A DNA stretch of 28,673 bases from the NCBI GenBank assembly GCA_045595745.1, contig JAZOBB010000038.1, positions 1 to 28,673 of the forward strand. Reading direction: 5' to 3'. The stretch is from RGIG1666 sp045595745 (lineage in GTDB: Bacteria > Bacillota > Clostridia > UBA1381 > UBA9506). The translations under genes were made by a program, and so were the position numbers. The stretch's first letter is position 1. The number at the start of each line of letters is the position of its first letter. Positions 21,329-28,673 of this stretch are shown here, piece after piece. The notes beneath the pieces are model-generated. The model made no database searches. It saw only the letters and a program-made list of their open reading frames with translations, and was not told the origin of the DNA.

Positions 21329-22567
21329 ATGCGAAGAGTAGTAATTACCGGAACCGGAACAATTACACCGGTAGGTAACGATAAGGATACTTTTTGGAAA
21401 AACATTAAAGACGGCATTTGCGGTGTAGATTTGGTAACCCGTTTTGACACAACAGACTTTGCTTGCCGTATTGGTGCAGAGGTAAAGGATTTTAATCCCG
21501 AGGATTATCTCGATAAAAAAGAAGCAAAGCGTATGGATCGTTATACCCAGTTTGCAATGGCTGCGGCTAAAATGGCAGTAGAAGATTCTAAACTCGATAT
21601 GGAAAAAGAAGATGCAACCCGAGTGGGTGTTATTGTAGCATCGGGTGTTGGCGGTATGGAAACCTTAGAAAATCAGGCAAATGCTCTGGCAAATAAAGGG
21701 CCGGGCAGAGTTAGTCCTTTCTTTATTCCTATGATGATTTCGAATATGGCGGCAGGTCAGGTTGCTATTTTGACAGGAGCAAAGGGACTTAACTTTTGTA
21801 TAACTTCTGCTTGTGCATCAGGTACTCACGCAATTGGTGAGGCATTTCGTGCGATTAAAAACGGAGATGCCGATGTTATGATTACAGGCGGAGCAGAGGC
21901 GGCAATCACACCATTATCATATGCAGGCTTTTGCTCAATGAAAGCACTTTCTACAAATAATGATGACCCCAAGGGGGCATCCTGCCCGTTTGATAAAAAC
22001 CGTGACGGATTTATAATGGGCGAGGGCGGCGGAATCCTTGTTTTAGAAGAGTTAGAGCACGCAAAAGCAAGGGGCGCAAACATCGTTGCCGAAGTGGTTG
22101 GTTATGGCGCAACTGATGATGCTCACCACATTACTGCACCTGCTCCTGATGGCGAGGGCGGTGCAAGAGCTATGCAGCTTGCAATTAACGATGCAGGAAT
22201 TAAGGCGGAAGAGGTTGACTATATCAATGCTCACGGAACGTCAACTCCGTATAATGATAAGTTCGAAACTGCGGCAATTAAAAAGGTATTTGGGGAGCAC
22301 GCATACAAGCTGGCAGTAAGCTCAACTAAATCAATGACAGGGCATCTTTTAGGTGCTGCAGGTGCAGTAGAGGCTATTATAAGTGCATTTGCGCTTAACG
22401 AAGGATATATTCCTGCAACAATAAATCATAAAGAAGATGACCCGGATTGCGACCTTGATTACGTATTTAATGAAGGCAGAGAAAAAGAAATTCGTTATGC
22501 ACTTTCTAATTCCCTTGGATTTGGCGGTCATAACGCAACTGTTCTTTTGAAAAAATATGGAGATTAA
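21329..22567 (+). CDS. fabF: 3-oxoacyl-ACP synthase II
   Basis: The main elongating condensing enzyme, adding two-carbon units from malonyl-ACP. The 412 residues are normal. The Cys-His-His triad is complete: C162 in ITSACASGTHAIGEA, H302 in INAHGTSTPYND and H339 in SMTGHLLGAAG. FGFGGHN-like glycine motif reads LGFGGHNATVLL near the C-terminus. The ATG at 21329 follows GGAGGTAACATA. An upstream in-frame TTG would add ten unrelated residues and is unlikely. It is separated from acpP by a terminator and a hairpin, hence may be controlled apart from the plsX-acpP part. Confidence 0.97.
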   Translation: MRRVVITGTGTITPVGNDKDTFWKNIKDGICGVDLVTRFDTTDFACRIGAEVKDFNPEDYLDKKEAKRMDRYTQFAMAAAKMAVEDSKLDMEKEDATRVGVIVASGVGGMETLENQANALANKGPGRVSPFFIPMMISNMAAGQVAILTGAKGLNFCITSACASGTHAIGEAFRAIKNGDADVMITGGAEAAITPLSYAGFCSMKALSTNNDDPKGASCPFDKNRDGFIMGEGGGILVLEELEHAKARGANIVAEVVGYGATDDAHHITAPAPDGEGGARAMQLAINDAGIKAEEVDYINAHGTSTPYNDKFETAAIKKVFGEHAYKLAVSSTKSMTGHLLGAAGAVEAIISAFALNEGYIPATINHKEDDPDCDLDYVFNEGREKEIRYALSNSLGFGGHNATVLLKKYGD

Positions 22568-22580
22568 TTAAAATTTAAAA

Positions 22581-22599
22581 GGGCGGCATAATGCCGCCC
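22581..22599 (-). repeat. GC-rich REP-like palindrome, possible minus-strand terminator
   Basis: GGGCGGC-ATAAT-GCCGCCC is a perfect 7-bp GC-only stem in an AT-rich intergenic region. On the plus strand no U-tract follows; on the minus strand it is followed by TTTTAAATTTT. Palindromes of the GGGGCGGC...GCCGCCCC kind recur between genes of many Clostridia, from my general recollection, so a dispersed repeat is likely. There is a single copy in this window. Confidence 0.55.
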
Positions 22600-22614
22600 C
22601 TATACAAAGATTAC

Positions 22615-22664
22615 CGATGGTTATTGACGAGACGTTATAATTGGCGGTTGGTCAATACCTGTCG
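22615..22664 (+). promoter_or_regulatory. Long hairpin in the rnc leader (candidate RNase III autoregulatory site)
   Basis: TATTGAC (22622-22628) pairs with GTCAATA (22651-22657). The stem continues past a one-base bulge with GG/CC and, after a small internal loop, CGA/TCG. That gives 12 base pairs enclosing 22 bases, ending 3 bases before the GAGGAG ribosome binding site of rnc. A leader hairpin cut by its own enzyme is known for rnc of Escherichia coli; here it is an inference from position and structure. Confidence 0.45.
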
Positions 22665-22678
22665 CACGAGGAGATAAA

Positions 22679-23374
22679 ATGAATAGAATTAAAGAATTTG
22701 AAGAAATTATCGGCTATCGTTTTTCGAACGAAAGCCTGCTTATAAACGCACTTACTCACAGCTCGTTTTCTCATGAGAATAGACATAAACCCATTATTTT
22801 TAACGAACGTCTGGAATTTTTAGGCGACTCGGTTTTAAGTCTTGTTGTAAGTCGTTATCTATTTGAAAATTATCCAAAACTGCCTGAGGGCGATTTATCT
22901 AAAGTACGTGCAGCTGTCGTTTGCGAGCATTCTTTATGGCAATGTGCTCAGAACATTGAGCTGGGCTCTTTTTTGCGTTTAGGACACGGTGAAGAAATTA
23001 CAGGCGGCAGAACTCGTGTGTCAATTTTGGCAGATGCATTTGAAGCGGTTATTGCGGCAATTTATTTAGATTCAGGACTCGATACTGTAAGAGAATGGGT
23101 TTTAGGTCAGCTCTATGAGACGATTGTAGCGGCAGTTAACGGAAAAAGATTTAAAGATTTTAAAACAACTCTGCAAGAGGTTGTTCAGGCAAACTCGACA
23201 AAAACCATTACTTACGAGGTTGTGGGTGAATCCGGTCCTGACCATAATAAGAGCTTTTTTGTCCACGTGCTTTTAGACGGAGTAAAATGTGGCGAGGGCG
23301 AAGGTAACAGCAAAAAACGTGCGGAGCAGGCAGCCGCACAAGATGCTTTAGCAAAGCTTGAGGCGGATAAATAA
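22679..23374 (+). CDS. rnc: Ribonuclease III
   Basis: Double-strand-specific RNase that processes rRNA precursors and mRNAs. The 231 residues contain the catalytic domain with NERLEFLGDSVL (residues 42-53, E43 and D50). DAFEAVIAAIYLDSG (119-133, D119 and E122) completes the Mg sites. A C-terminal double-stranded RNA binding domain from about 155 to 228 ends in GNSKKRAEQAAAQDAL. The ATG at 22679 follows GAGGAGATAAA. It is distinct from the mini-RNase III gene elsewhere in this window, which lacks the RNA-binding domain. It is followed after 3 bases by the radical SAM gene and then smc, an order conserved in Clostridia. Confidence 0.96.
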   Translation: MNRIKEFEEIIGYRFSNESLLINALTHSSFSHENRHKPIIFNERLEFLGDSVLSLVVSRYLFENYPKLPEGDLSKVRAAVVCEHSLWQCAQNIELGSFLRLGHGEEITGGRTRVSILADAFEAVIAAIYLDSGLDTVREWVLGQLYETIVAAVNGKRFKDFKTTLQEVVQANSTKTITYEVVGESGPDHNKSFFVHVLLDGVKCGEGEGNSKKRAEQAAAQDALAKLEADK

Positions 23375-23377
23375 ATT

Positions 23378-24391
23378 ATGAAAAAACATATTAACATTCC
23401 GATTTTTGTACCGCATCTAGGCTGCCCTAATGATTGCTCTTTCTGTAATCAGAAAAAGATAACGGGCGCGAGAACTACAGTTACGGCAAAAGATGTTGAA
23501 AATATAGTAAAAAGCCATCTTGCTACAATAAACAGCGATTTGTGCGAGGTTGAAATAGGCTTTTTTGGCGGCAGCTTTACTGGCATAGAGCCAAAGCAGC
23601 AAGAAGAATTGTTGGGCGCAGCTTATAAGTTTTTAGAAAAAGGCAAAATAAGCGGAATCCGCCTGTCAACAAGACCTGACTATATTGGCGAAACGATACT
23701 TGACAGACTGAAAAAATACGGAGTTACAACCGTTGAGCTTGGTGTTCAGTCAATGGAAGATGCTGTGCTTAAAAAAAATATGCGCGGGCACACCGCTAAA
23801 GACACTATTTTGGCGTCTGAATTAATTAAAAGTTATAATATAGGTCTTGGCCATCAGCTTATGCTGGGCTTACCCGGTGATACTAAAGAAACAGCAATTA
23901 AAACAGCCAAAAAAAGTATAGAGCTAAAGCCTGATTGTGTTCGAATTTATCCTACTTTAGTAATTCGTGATACAATGCTTGCCCATTGGTACGAAAACGG
24001 CAGTTATTTGCCGCTTACATTAAAAGATGCGGTAAATCAGTGCAAAGAAATTTTAAAGCTATTGCGGCAGGCTGATATAAACGTAATAAGAATGGGGCTT
24101 TTAAGTAGTGATAATATAAATCCCGATGCTGATGTTTTGGCAGGTCCTTATCATCCGTCGTTTGGTGAGTTGGTTGAAAGTGAGCTTTTATATGATGCTT
24201 TATGTGAGCAAATAGCAAAAATAAGCGGAAAATCAATAGAAATAAGTGTTAATCCACGTTTTGTATCTACATTAGTCGGATGCAAAAAAGAAAACATAAA
24301 AAGATTAAAAGAAGTATTTAGTTTGCGCGATATTAAAATTGTGCAGGATGAGAGCATAAAGCTCGGTAATTGGAGGGTAAAATGTATTTAA
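23378..24391 (+). CDS. Elp3-like radical SAM protein (function unassigned)
   Basis: The 337-residue protein has the radical SAM iron-sulfur motif C16-x3-C20-x2-C23 (HLGCPNDCSFCNQ). It also shows GFFGGSFTGI (62-71), which is the SAM-contacting glycine motif of the Elp3 group, and the later blocks STRPDYI, VELGVQSM and LGLPGDT. It resembles the N-terminal half of Elp3 tRNA uridine-34 modification enzymes and the oxygen-independent coproporphyrinogen oxidase fold. It lacks the acetyltransferase domain of true Elp3. The C-terminal 80 residues carry no motif I know. Genes of this type sit between rnc and smc in many Clostridia, but I know no demonstrated function. It begins 3 bases after rnc and overlaps smc by 10 bases. 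RNA modification is a guess from its relatives and neighbours. Confidence 0.85.
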   Translation: MKKHINIPIFVPHLGCPNDCSFCNQKKITGARTTVTAKDVENIVKSHLATINSDLCEVEIGFFGGSFTGIEPKQQEELLGAAYKFLEKGKISGIRLSTRPDYIGETILDRLKKYGVTTVELGVQSMEDAVLKKNMRGHTAKDTILASELIKSYNIGLGHQLMLGLPGDTKETAIKTAKKSIELKPDCVRIYPTLVIRDTMLAHWYENGSYLPLTLKDAVNQCKEILKLLRQADINVIRMGLLSSDNINPDADVLAGPYHPSFGELVESELLYDALCEQIAKISGKSIEISVNPRFVSTLVGCKKENIKRLKEVFSLRDIKIVQDESIKLGNWRVKCI

Positions 24392-27300
24392 AAGGTCTGG
24401 AAATGCAGGGCTTTAAGTCCTTTGCAGATAAAATAACTCTTGACTTTTCAAGCGGTGTTACCGCCATCGTTGGACCTAACGGAAGCGGAAAAAGCAACAT
24501 TTCTGATGCTGTGCGTTGGGTTTTGGGCGAGCAAAGCGCAAAAACCTTGCGTGGAGCGAATATGCAGGATGTAATCTTTAACGGCACCCAAAAAAGAACT
24601 CCGCTCGGGTTTGCCGAGGTTACACTTATCCTTGAAAATAAAGATAAAATTTTCCCGATAGAGTTTGACGAGGTCGCAGTAACCAGAAAGGTTTTTGCAT
24701 CGGGCGAAAGTCAATATATGATTAATAAAACTCCTTGTCGCTTAAAGGATATTCACGAGCTGTTTATGGATACAGGTCTGGGTCGTGACGGATATTCTAT
24801 GATAGGTCAGGGCAAGATTGAAGAAATTTTGTCAACAAAATCAGAAGACAGACGACAGATTTTCGAAGAAGCGGCAGGTATTTCAAAATATCGCTACAGA
24901 AAAGAAGAGGCAGAGCGAAAGCTTACTAAAACCGAAGAAAACATTTCGCGTGTTGCAGATATCATAGTAGAGCTTGAAAATCAGTTAGAGCCTCTTTTAA
25001 GACAGTCAGAAAAAGCAAAAAAATATCTCGTGTTAAAAGAAGAACTTAAAATATACGAGGTAAATGCGGCACTTGCGCTTATCACAGAAAATAAAACTCA
25101 AATGTCCGAGCTTGAAGAAAAATATCGCATTGTGTCAGGTCATTTAGAGGCGGCAAAGCGCGATATGGAAAAGGCAGAGCTAGAGCAGGAAGAGTTTTAT
25201 CAGACTGCCCGCGAAAAAGAGGAAAATGTTCGCCAAACTGAGCAGGAATTAAGAAATGCCGAGACGCAGATAAGTATGGATAAAAGCGATGTCGAGGTGC
25301 TTTCTAACACAATCAGCGGTAATATGCAATTAATTGAACGCATCGTGGGCGAAATGAGTGAATTAGAAAGCAGAATTTTAGACGTTAAAAATGATATTTT
25401 AAAGGCTGAAGAAGAGAAAAAACTGTTCTTAGAACAAAAAGCAGAAAAAGAACAGAAAATAGCAGAATTGCAGGCAGACAGCGAAGAACTGTCGGGCGGA
25501 GCAGGTCAGCAAAATGAATATATCGAGGGCTTAAAAGATGCAATGGTCGAGTCTTTAAACTTGGTCAGCGATTGCAAAATAAAGCTGTCTAACGAAGAGA
25601 TTATAAGACAAGGTTTAAAAAGCAGAGGTCAGACCGTCGATAGCGAAATTACAAAGAAAAATGAAGATTTCAGTCAACTCGAAAATAAAATGAACGAGCT
25701 TAAAAAAGAGCTCGAAAGAAAAGAAAAGTTCATAGCGGATATCGAAGCAAGAATGCTTGATGAGCAGAATCAAAAAGAAGAACTTACGAAAGGTTTGTCC
25801 GATAATCAAAAACGTTTAACGCAGGTTAATATCGAGCTTAACGACAAACGTTCGCGTCTTAATATGCTGCGTGAGATGGAGCAAAATTTTGAAGGCTACA
25901 GCAAAAGTGTAAAAGAAATTATGCAGCAGCACGAAAGCGGTGCCTTAAAAAAGGCTAAAATTTACGGTCCTGTTTCTAAACTCATATCGTCTGATGCAAA
26001 ATATACATTAGCTATCGAGGCGGCATTGGGCGGAAAAATGCAAAACATTGTTGTAGATACAGAAGAAGATGCAAAAGCCGCAATTGAATATTTAAAGAGT
26101 GCCAAATCGGGTCGCGCAACCTTTATGCCCATAAGTGCGGTAAAGGGCAATGAACTTGATGTTGATAAAATCCATCACGAGCGGGGATTTCTAGGCTTAG
26201 CAAGCGATTTAGTCAGCTGTGACCGCAAGTTTGAGGATATAGTTAAAAATCTTCTTGGACGCACAGTTGTGCTCGAAACTATGGACGATGCAATCAGTGT
26301 TTCAAGAAAATACAAAAATGAAATCCGCATAGTGACCTTAGGCGGAGAGCTGTTTAACGTTGGCGGAAGTATCTCGGGCGGTAGCGCAAACCGCCATGCA
26401 AGCTTAATGGGTCGCGAAAAAGAAATCAAACAGCTAGAGCAAGATGCAAAAAGGCTTGAAAACGAATACGACCAAAAAACTAAAGAGCTTTCTGACAGCG
26501 AGAAAAAGCTGGAGTCGTTAGAGCTTGCGGTTATGAAAAGTGCTGATATGCTCAGCGAAAACAAAGAAGTTTTGATTGTAATAAAACAGGATATTGCGCA
26601 TAACGAAGAGCTTTCTCGTGATTTTGCTGATGCAACCGCACGTTTAGAGAGCGAAAAAGCAGAAATTGAAAATAAGATTTTGATGTCAGAAAAAGAATCT
26701 AAGACACTTTCTGAAAGAATTGAATCAGAAGAGGCTGTCATTGCTCAAAAACGTGACGAAATTAATAAGCTCGAGCAAGAGTTTGAGGCAATAATGATTC
26801 GCAAACAGCGCATCGCAGACCAGATTGTAGATATAACCGTAGAAAAATCTGCAATAGAAAAGGATATCGCTGTTTTAGACGAAAAAATTGCTGATTTAAC
26901 ACGTGACGGCGAGCAACATCGCAACAATGCCGATTTGCGTAAGAGCGAAATAGAAGACATTAAAAACAAAAACAGTCAGTTTGCAGACGATATCGAGGCT
27001 AAACGTTTAAATATCGAAACAATGACTTTAAAAACAGAAGAATACAAACAAGCGATAGCGAATCTTTTAGGCGAAAAATCCGATTTTGAAGAAAAATCAA
27101 GGAAGATGCAGACCCGTTCAAAAGAACTCAGAGAAAACGTATATCAGCTTACAAACGACTTTAACCGCATAGAAACCAAAAAGGTAAAACTCGAAGTTGA
27201 GCTTGAAAATACAGTAAATCGCTTGTGGGACGAATATGAGCTTACCCATTCAGATGCGCTGTCTTATAAAAAAGACGATTTAGGCTCTAATGTTCAGGTA

Positions 27301-27948
27301 AACAAGCGTATATCAGAGCTTAAAGGCAAAATCAGGGAGCTTGGTAACGTCAACGTCGATGCAATTGAAGAGTATAAAAACGTAAAAGAACGTTACGAAT
27401 TTTTGTCAGGACAGCGTGATGATTTAGAAAGAGCAAAAACTGACCTTTTAAAAATTATCGAAGAAATGACAAAGGTAATGAAAGAACAGTTTGAAGAAAA
27501 ATTCCAGCAGATAAACAAATTTTTTAAAACAACCTTTGTTGAGCTGTTTGGCGGCGGTAGTGCAGAGCTTACACTAACAGACCCTCAAAACATTTTAGAG
27601 TGCGGAATTAATATCGACGTTCAGCCTCCGGGCAAAAAGCTGCAAAGCTTGTCACTTTTGTCGGGTGGAGAAAGAGCATTGTCTGCAATCGCTTTGCTTT
27701 TTGCAATATTAAAAACCCGTCCTACACCGTTCTGCTTCTTAGACGAAATCGAGGCGGCATTAGATGATGTAAACGTGTATCGTTTTGCAGATTATGTTAA
27801 AAACTACAGCAAGGGCACACAGTTTATTATAGTTACTCACCGTCGAGGCACAATGGAAAGTGCAGACGTTATTTATGGTGTTACTATGCAGGAAAAGGGT
27901 GTATCAAAACTTTTGCAGCTTAATCTTAATGAAATTGCAGGATTGTAA
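24382..27948 (+). CDS. smc: Chromosome segregation protein SMC
   Basis: The 1,188-residue ATPase of the bacterial condensin complex, which organises and segregates the nucleoid together with ScpA and ScpB. Walker A is GPNGSGKSN (31-39). Two long coiled coils flank a hinge at about residues 500-665 (GPVSKLI, AIEAALGGKMQNIVV, GGSISGGS). The signature LLSGGERALSA lies around S1094 and Walker B, with FLDEIEAALDD, around D1121-E1122. I use the ATG at 24382, eight bases after GGAGGG. An upstream in-frame TTG lies within that site. It overlaps the radical SAM gene by 10 bases. The gene normally found next, ftsY, is absent; hisS follows with its own promoter. Confidence 0.97.
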   Translation: MYLKGLEMQGFKSFADKITLDFSSGVTAIVGPNGSGKSNISDAVRWVLGEQSAKTLRGANMQDVIFNGTQKRTPLGFAEVTLILENKDKIFPIEFDEVAVTRKVFASGESQYMINKTPCRLKDIHELFMDTGLGRDGYSMIGQGKIEEILSTKSEDRRQIFEEAAGISKYRYRKEEAERKLTKTEENISRVADIIVELENQLEPLLRQSEKAKKYLVLKEELKIYEVNAALALITENKTQMSELEEKYRIVSGHLEAAKRDMEKAELEQEEFYQTAREKEENVRQTEQELRNAETQISMDKSDVEVLSNTISGNMQLIERIVGEMSELESRILDVKNDILKAEEEKKLFLEQKAEKEQKIAELQADSEELSGGAGQQNEYIEGLKDAMVESLNLVSDCKIKLSNEEIIRQGLKSRGQTVDSEITKKNEDFSQLENKMNELKKELERKEKFIADIEARMLDEQNQKEELTKGLSDNQKRLTQVNIELNDKRSRLNMLREMEQNFEGYSKSVKEIMQQHESGALKKAKIYGPVSKLISSDAKYTLAIEAALGGKMQNIVVDTEEDAKAAIEYLKSAKSGRATFMPISAVKGNELDVDKIHHERGFLGLASDLVSCDRKFEDIVKNLLGRTVVLETMDDAISVSRKYKNEIRIVTLGGELFNVGGSISGGSANRHASLMGREKEIKQLEQDAKRLENEYDQKTKELSDSEKKLESLELAVMKSADMLSENKEVLIVIKQDIAHNEELSRDFADATARLESEKAEIENKILMSEKESKTLSERIESEEAVIAQKRDEINKLEQEFEAIMIRKQRIADQIVDITVEKSAIEKDIAVLDEKIADLTRDGEQHRNNADLRKSEIEDIKNKNSQFADDIEAKRLNIETMTLKTEEYKQAIANLLGEKSDFEEKSRKMQTRSKELRENVYQLTNDFNRIETKKVKLEVELENTVNRLWDEYELTHSDALSYKKDDLGSNVQVNKRISELKGKIRELGNVNVDAIEEYKNVKERYEFLSGQRDDLERAKTDLLKIIEEMTKVMKEQFEEKFQQINKFFKTTFVELFGGGSAELTLTDPQNILECGINIDVQPPGKKLQSLSLLSGGERALSAIALLFAILKTRPTPFCFLDEIEAALDDVNVYRFADYVKNYSKGTQFIIVTHRRGTMESADVIYGVTMQEKGVSKLLQLNLNEIAGL

Positions 27949-27977
27949 TTGCATTTTAGATATTTTTATGATATAAT
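27949..27977 (+). promoter_or_regulatory. Sigma-A promoter of hisS
   Basis: TTGCAT (27949-27954, directly after the smc stop), a 17-base spacer and TATAAT (27972-27977) with extended TGA. The leader of about 27 bases is too short for a T-box. Confidence 0.8.
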
Positions 27978-28010
27978 TAAACAGTTAAATTGAAGAAGGA
28001 GGTTGGTAAT

Positions 28011-28673
28011 ATGCAAGTTAAGGCACCAAGAGGAACGCATGACGTATTACCTGCTGACGTATATAAGTGGCACAGAGTAGAGCACGAGATGCGAAAACTG
28101 TGTTTAGAATATGGTTACAGCGAAATAAGAACTCCTATGTTTGAGCATACGGAGCTTTTTGAGCGCGGTGTCGGTGACACAACCGATGTCGTGCAGAAAG
28201 AAATGTATACATTTTTGGATAAGGGTGACAGAAGCATTACCTTAAAGGCAGAGGGAACATCTCCGGTTGTGCGCAGCTTTGTCGAGCATTCGCTTTATGC
28301 AAATCCGCAGCCGTCAAAGCTTTATTATATTTCACCCTGTTTCCGTTACGAAAAACCCCAGGCTGGTCGTCTTCGTGCCTTTCATCAGTTCGGTGTTGAG
28401 GCATTCGGAGCGCAGGGGTCTGCAATTGATGCCGAGGTTATTTCTTTGGCAATGGATTTGTTCAGACGTTTGGGTATAAGCGGTGTAGAGCTTAATATAA
28501 ACAGCATTGGATGCCCGAGCTGCCGCAAAGTTTATAACGAAAAGCTTAAAGAATTTTTTAAACCGCATCTAGATGAGCTTTGCGAAACCTGCAGACAGCG
28601 ATATGAAAAAAATCCTTTAAGAATTTTAGATTGCAAATCTAAAGAGTGTAAAGAAATCTATATGAAAGCACCC
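28011..28673 (+). CDS. hisS: Histidyl-tRNA synthetase (partial, runs off right edge)
   Basis: The first 221 residues of a class II synthetase that charges tRNA-His. It starts MQVKAPRGTHDVLP, the standard N-terminus. Motif 1 is in YGYSEIRTPMFEHTELF, and RGVGDTTDVVQKEMYTF follows. The LKAEGTSPVVRSF segment (core AEGTSPVVR) binds ATP and histidine. Motif 2 is in CFRYEKPQAGRLRAFHQFG (cores FRYEKPQAGR and HQFGVEAFG), where relatives have FRxERPQxGRxRxFHQ. Two cysteine pairs near 168-171 and 193-196 resemble those of Firmicutes HisRS. The HisRS-specific histidine-binding motif and anticodon domain lie outside the window. ATG at 28011 follows AGAAGGAGGTTGGTAAT. Confidence 0.96.
   Translation, partial: MQVKAPRGTHDVLPADVYKWHRVEHEMRKLCLEYGYSEIRTPMFEHTELFERGVGDTTDVVQKEMYTFLDKGDRSITLKAEGTSPVVRSFVEHSLYANPQPSKLYYISPCFRYEKPQAGRLRAFHQFGVEAFGAQGSAIDAEVISLAMDLFRRLGISGVELNINSIGCPSCRKVYNEKLKEFFKPHLDELCETCRQRYEKNPLRILDCKSKECKEIYMKAP

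Noticed and set aside
26175..26741. Long minus-strand open frame (188 codons) inside smc
   Set aside because: Its serine- and leucine-rich product is the antisense shadow of the smc coiled coil. It has no ribosome binding site or family motif.
27978..28010. T-box leader before hisS
   Set aside because: Only about 30 bases separate the -10 element from the start codon, too few for the structure.
1..28673. CRISPR arrays, insertion sequences, phage genes, toxin-antitoxin pairs or defence genes
   Set aside because: No regularly spaced repeats, transposase or integrase motifs, or known defence families were seen on either strand.

Overview
The window looks like a chromosomal segment of a low-GC, endospore-forming-type Firmicute, most likely class Clostridia (an uncultured gut-type lineage fits, but the species cannot be fixed from this sequence). 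The basis is strong AGGAGG-type ribosome binding sites, near-consensus sigma-A promoters, a two-subunit transketolase, the cysE-cysS-mrnC order, and the fab-rnc-smc order with an Elp3-like radical SAM gene between rnc and smc.

Left part (1-4,000). A truncated AraC-type regulator runs off the left edge on the minus strand. Next is a minus-strand gene for a two-repeat DUF11 protein with no signal peptide. A tRNA-Thr(UGU) with a perfect promoter and terminator follows, then azlCD (branched-chain amino acid export) and a convergent Gfo/Idh/MocA oxidoreductase.

Middle part (4,000-17,150). A five-gene run cysE-cysS-mrnC-transketolase N and C subunits ends in a bidirectional terminator. A small metabolic locus follows on the minus strand: a TIM-barrel sugar isomerase/epimerase, a second Gfo/Idh/MocA dehydrogenase and a creatininase-family amidohydrolase. 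An AraC regulator is divergent from it, with an 18-bp near-palindrome between them. Then come tcdA (t6A cyclisation), a divergent type IIA topoisomerase A subunit with no B subunit beside it, and uvrC.

Right part (17,150-28,673). A long same-strand run plsX-fabH-fabD-fabG-acpP-fabF-rnc-radical SAM-smc joins phospholipid and fatty-acid initiation and elongation to RNA processing and chromosome organisation. It is punctuated by a terminator after acpP and by structured leaders before fabF and rnc. hisS starts from its own promoter and runs off the right edge.

Most of the window is ordinary housekeeping. The parts most worth a second look are the DUF11 gene (possible sporulation-type promoter, or a sequestered ribosome binding site), the uncharacterised AraC/epimerase/dehydrogenase/creatininase locus with its candidate operator, the hairpin leader directly before rnc, and the palindrome before plsX. 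All function statements rest on motif recognition by eye; no database search was possible.
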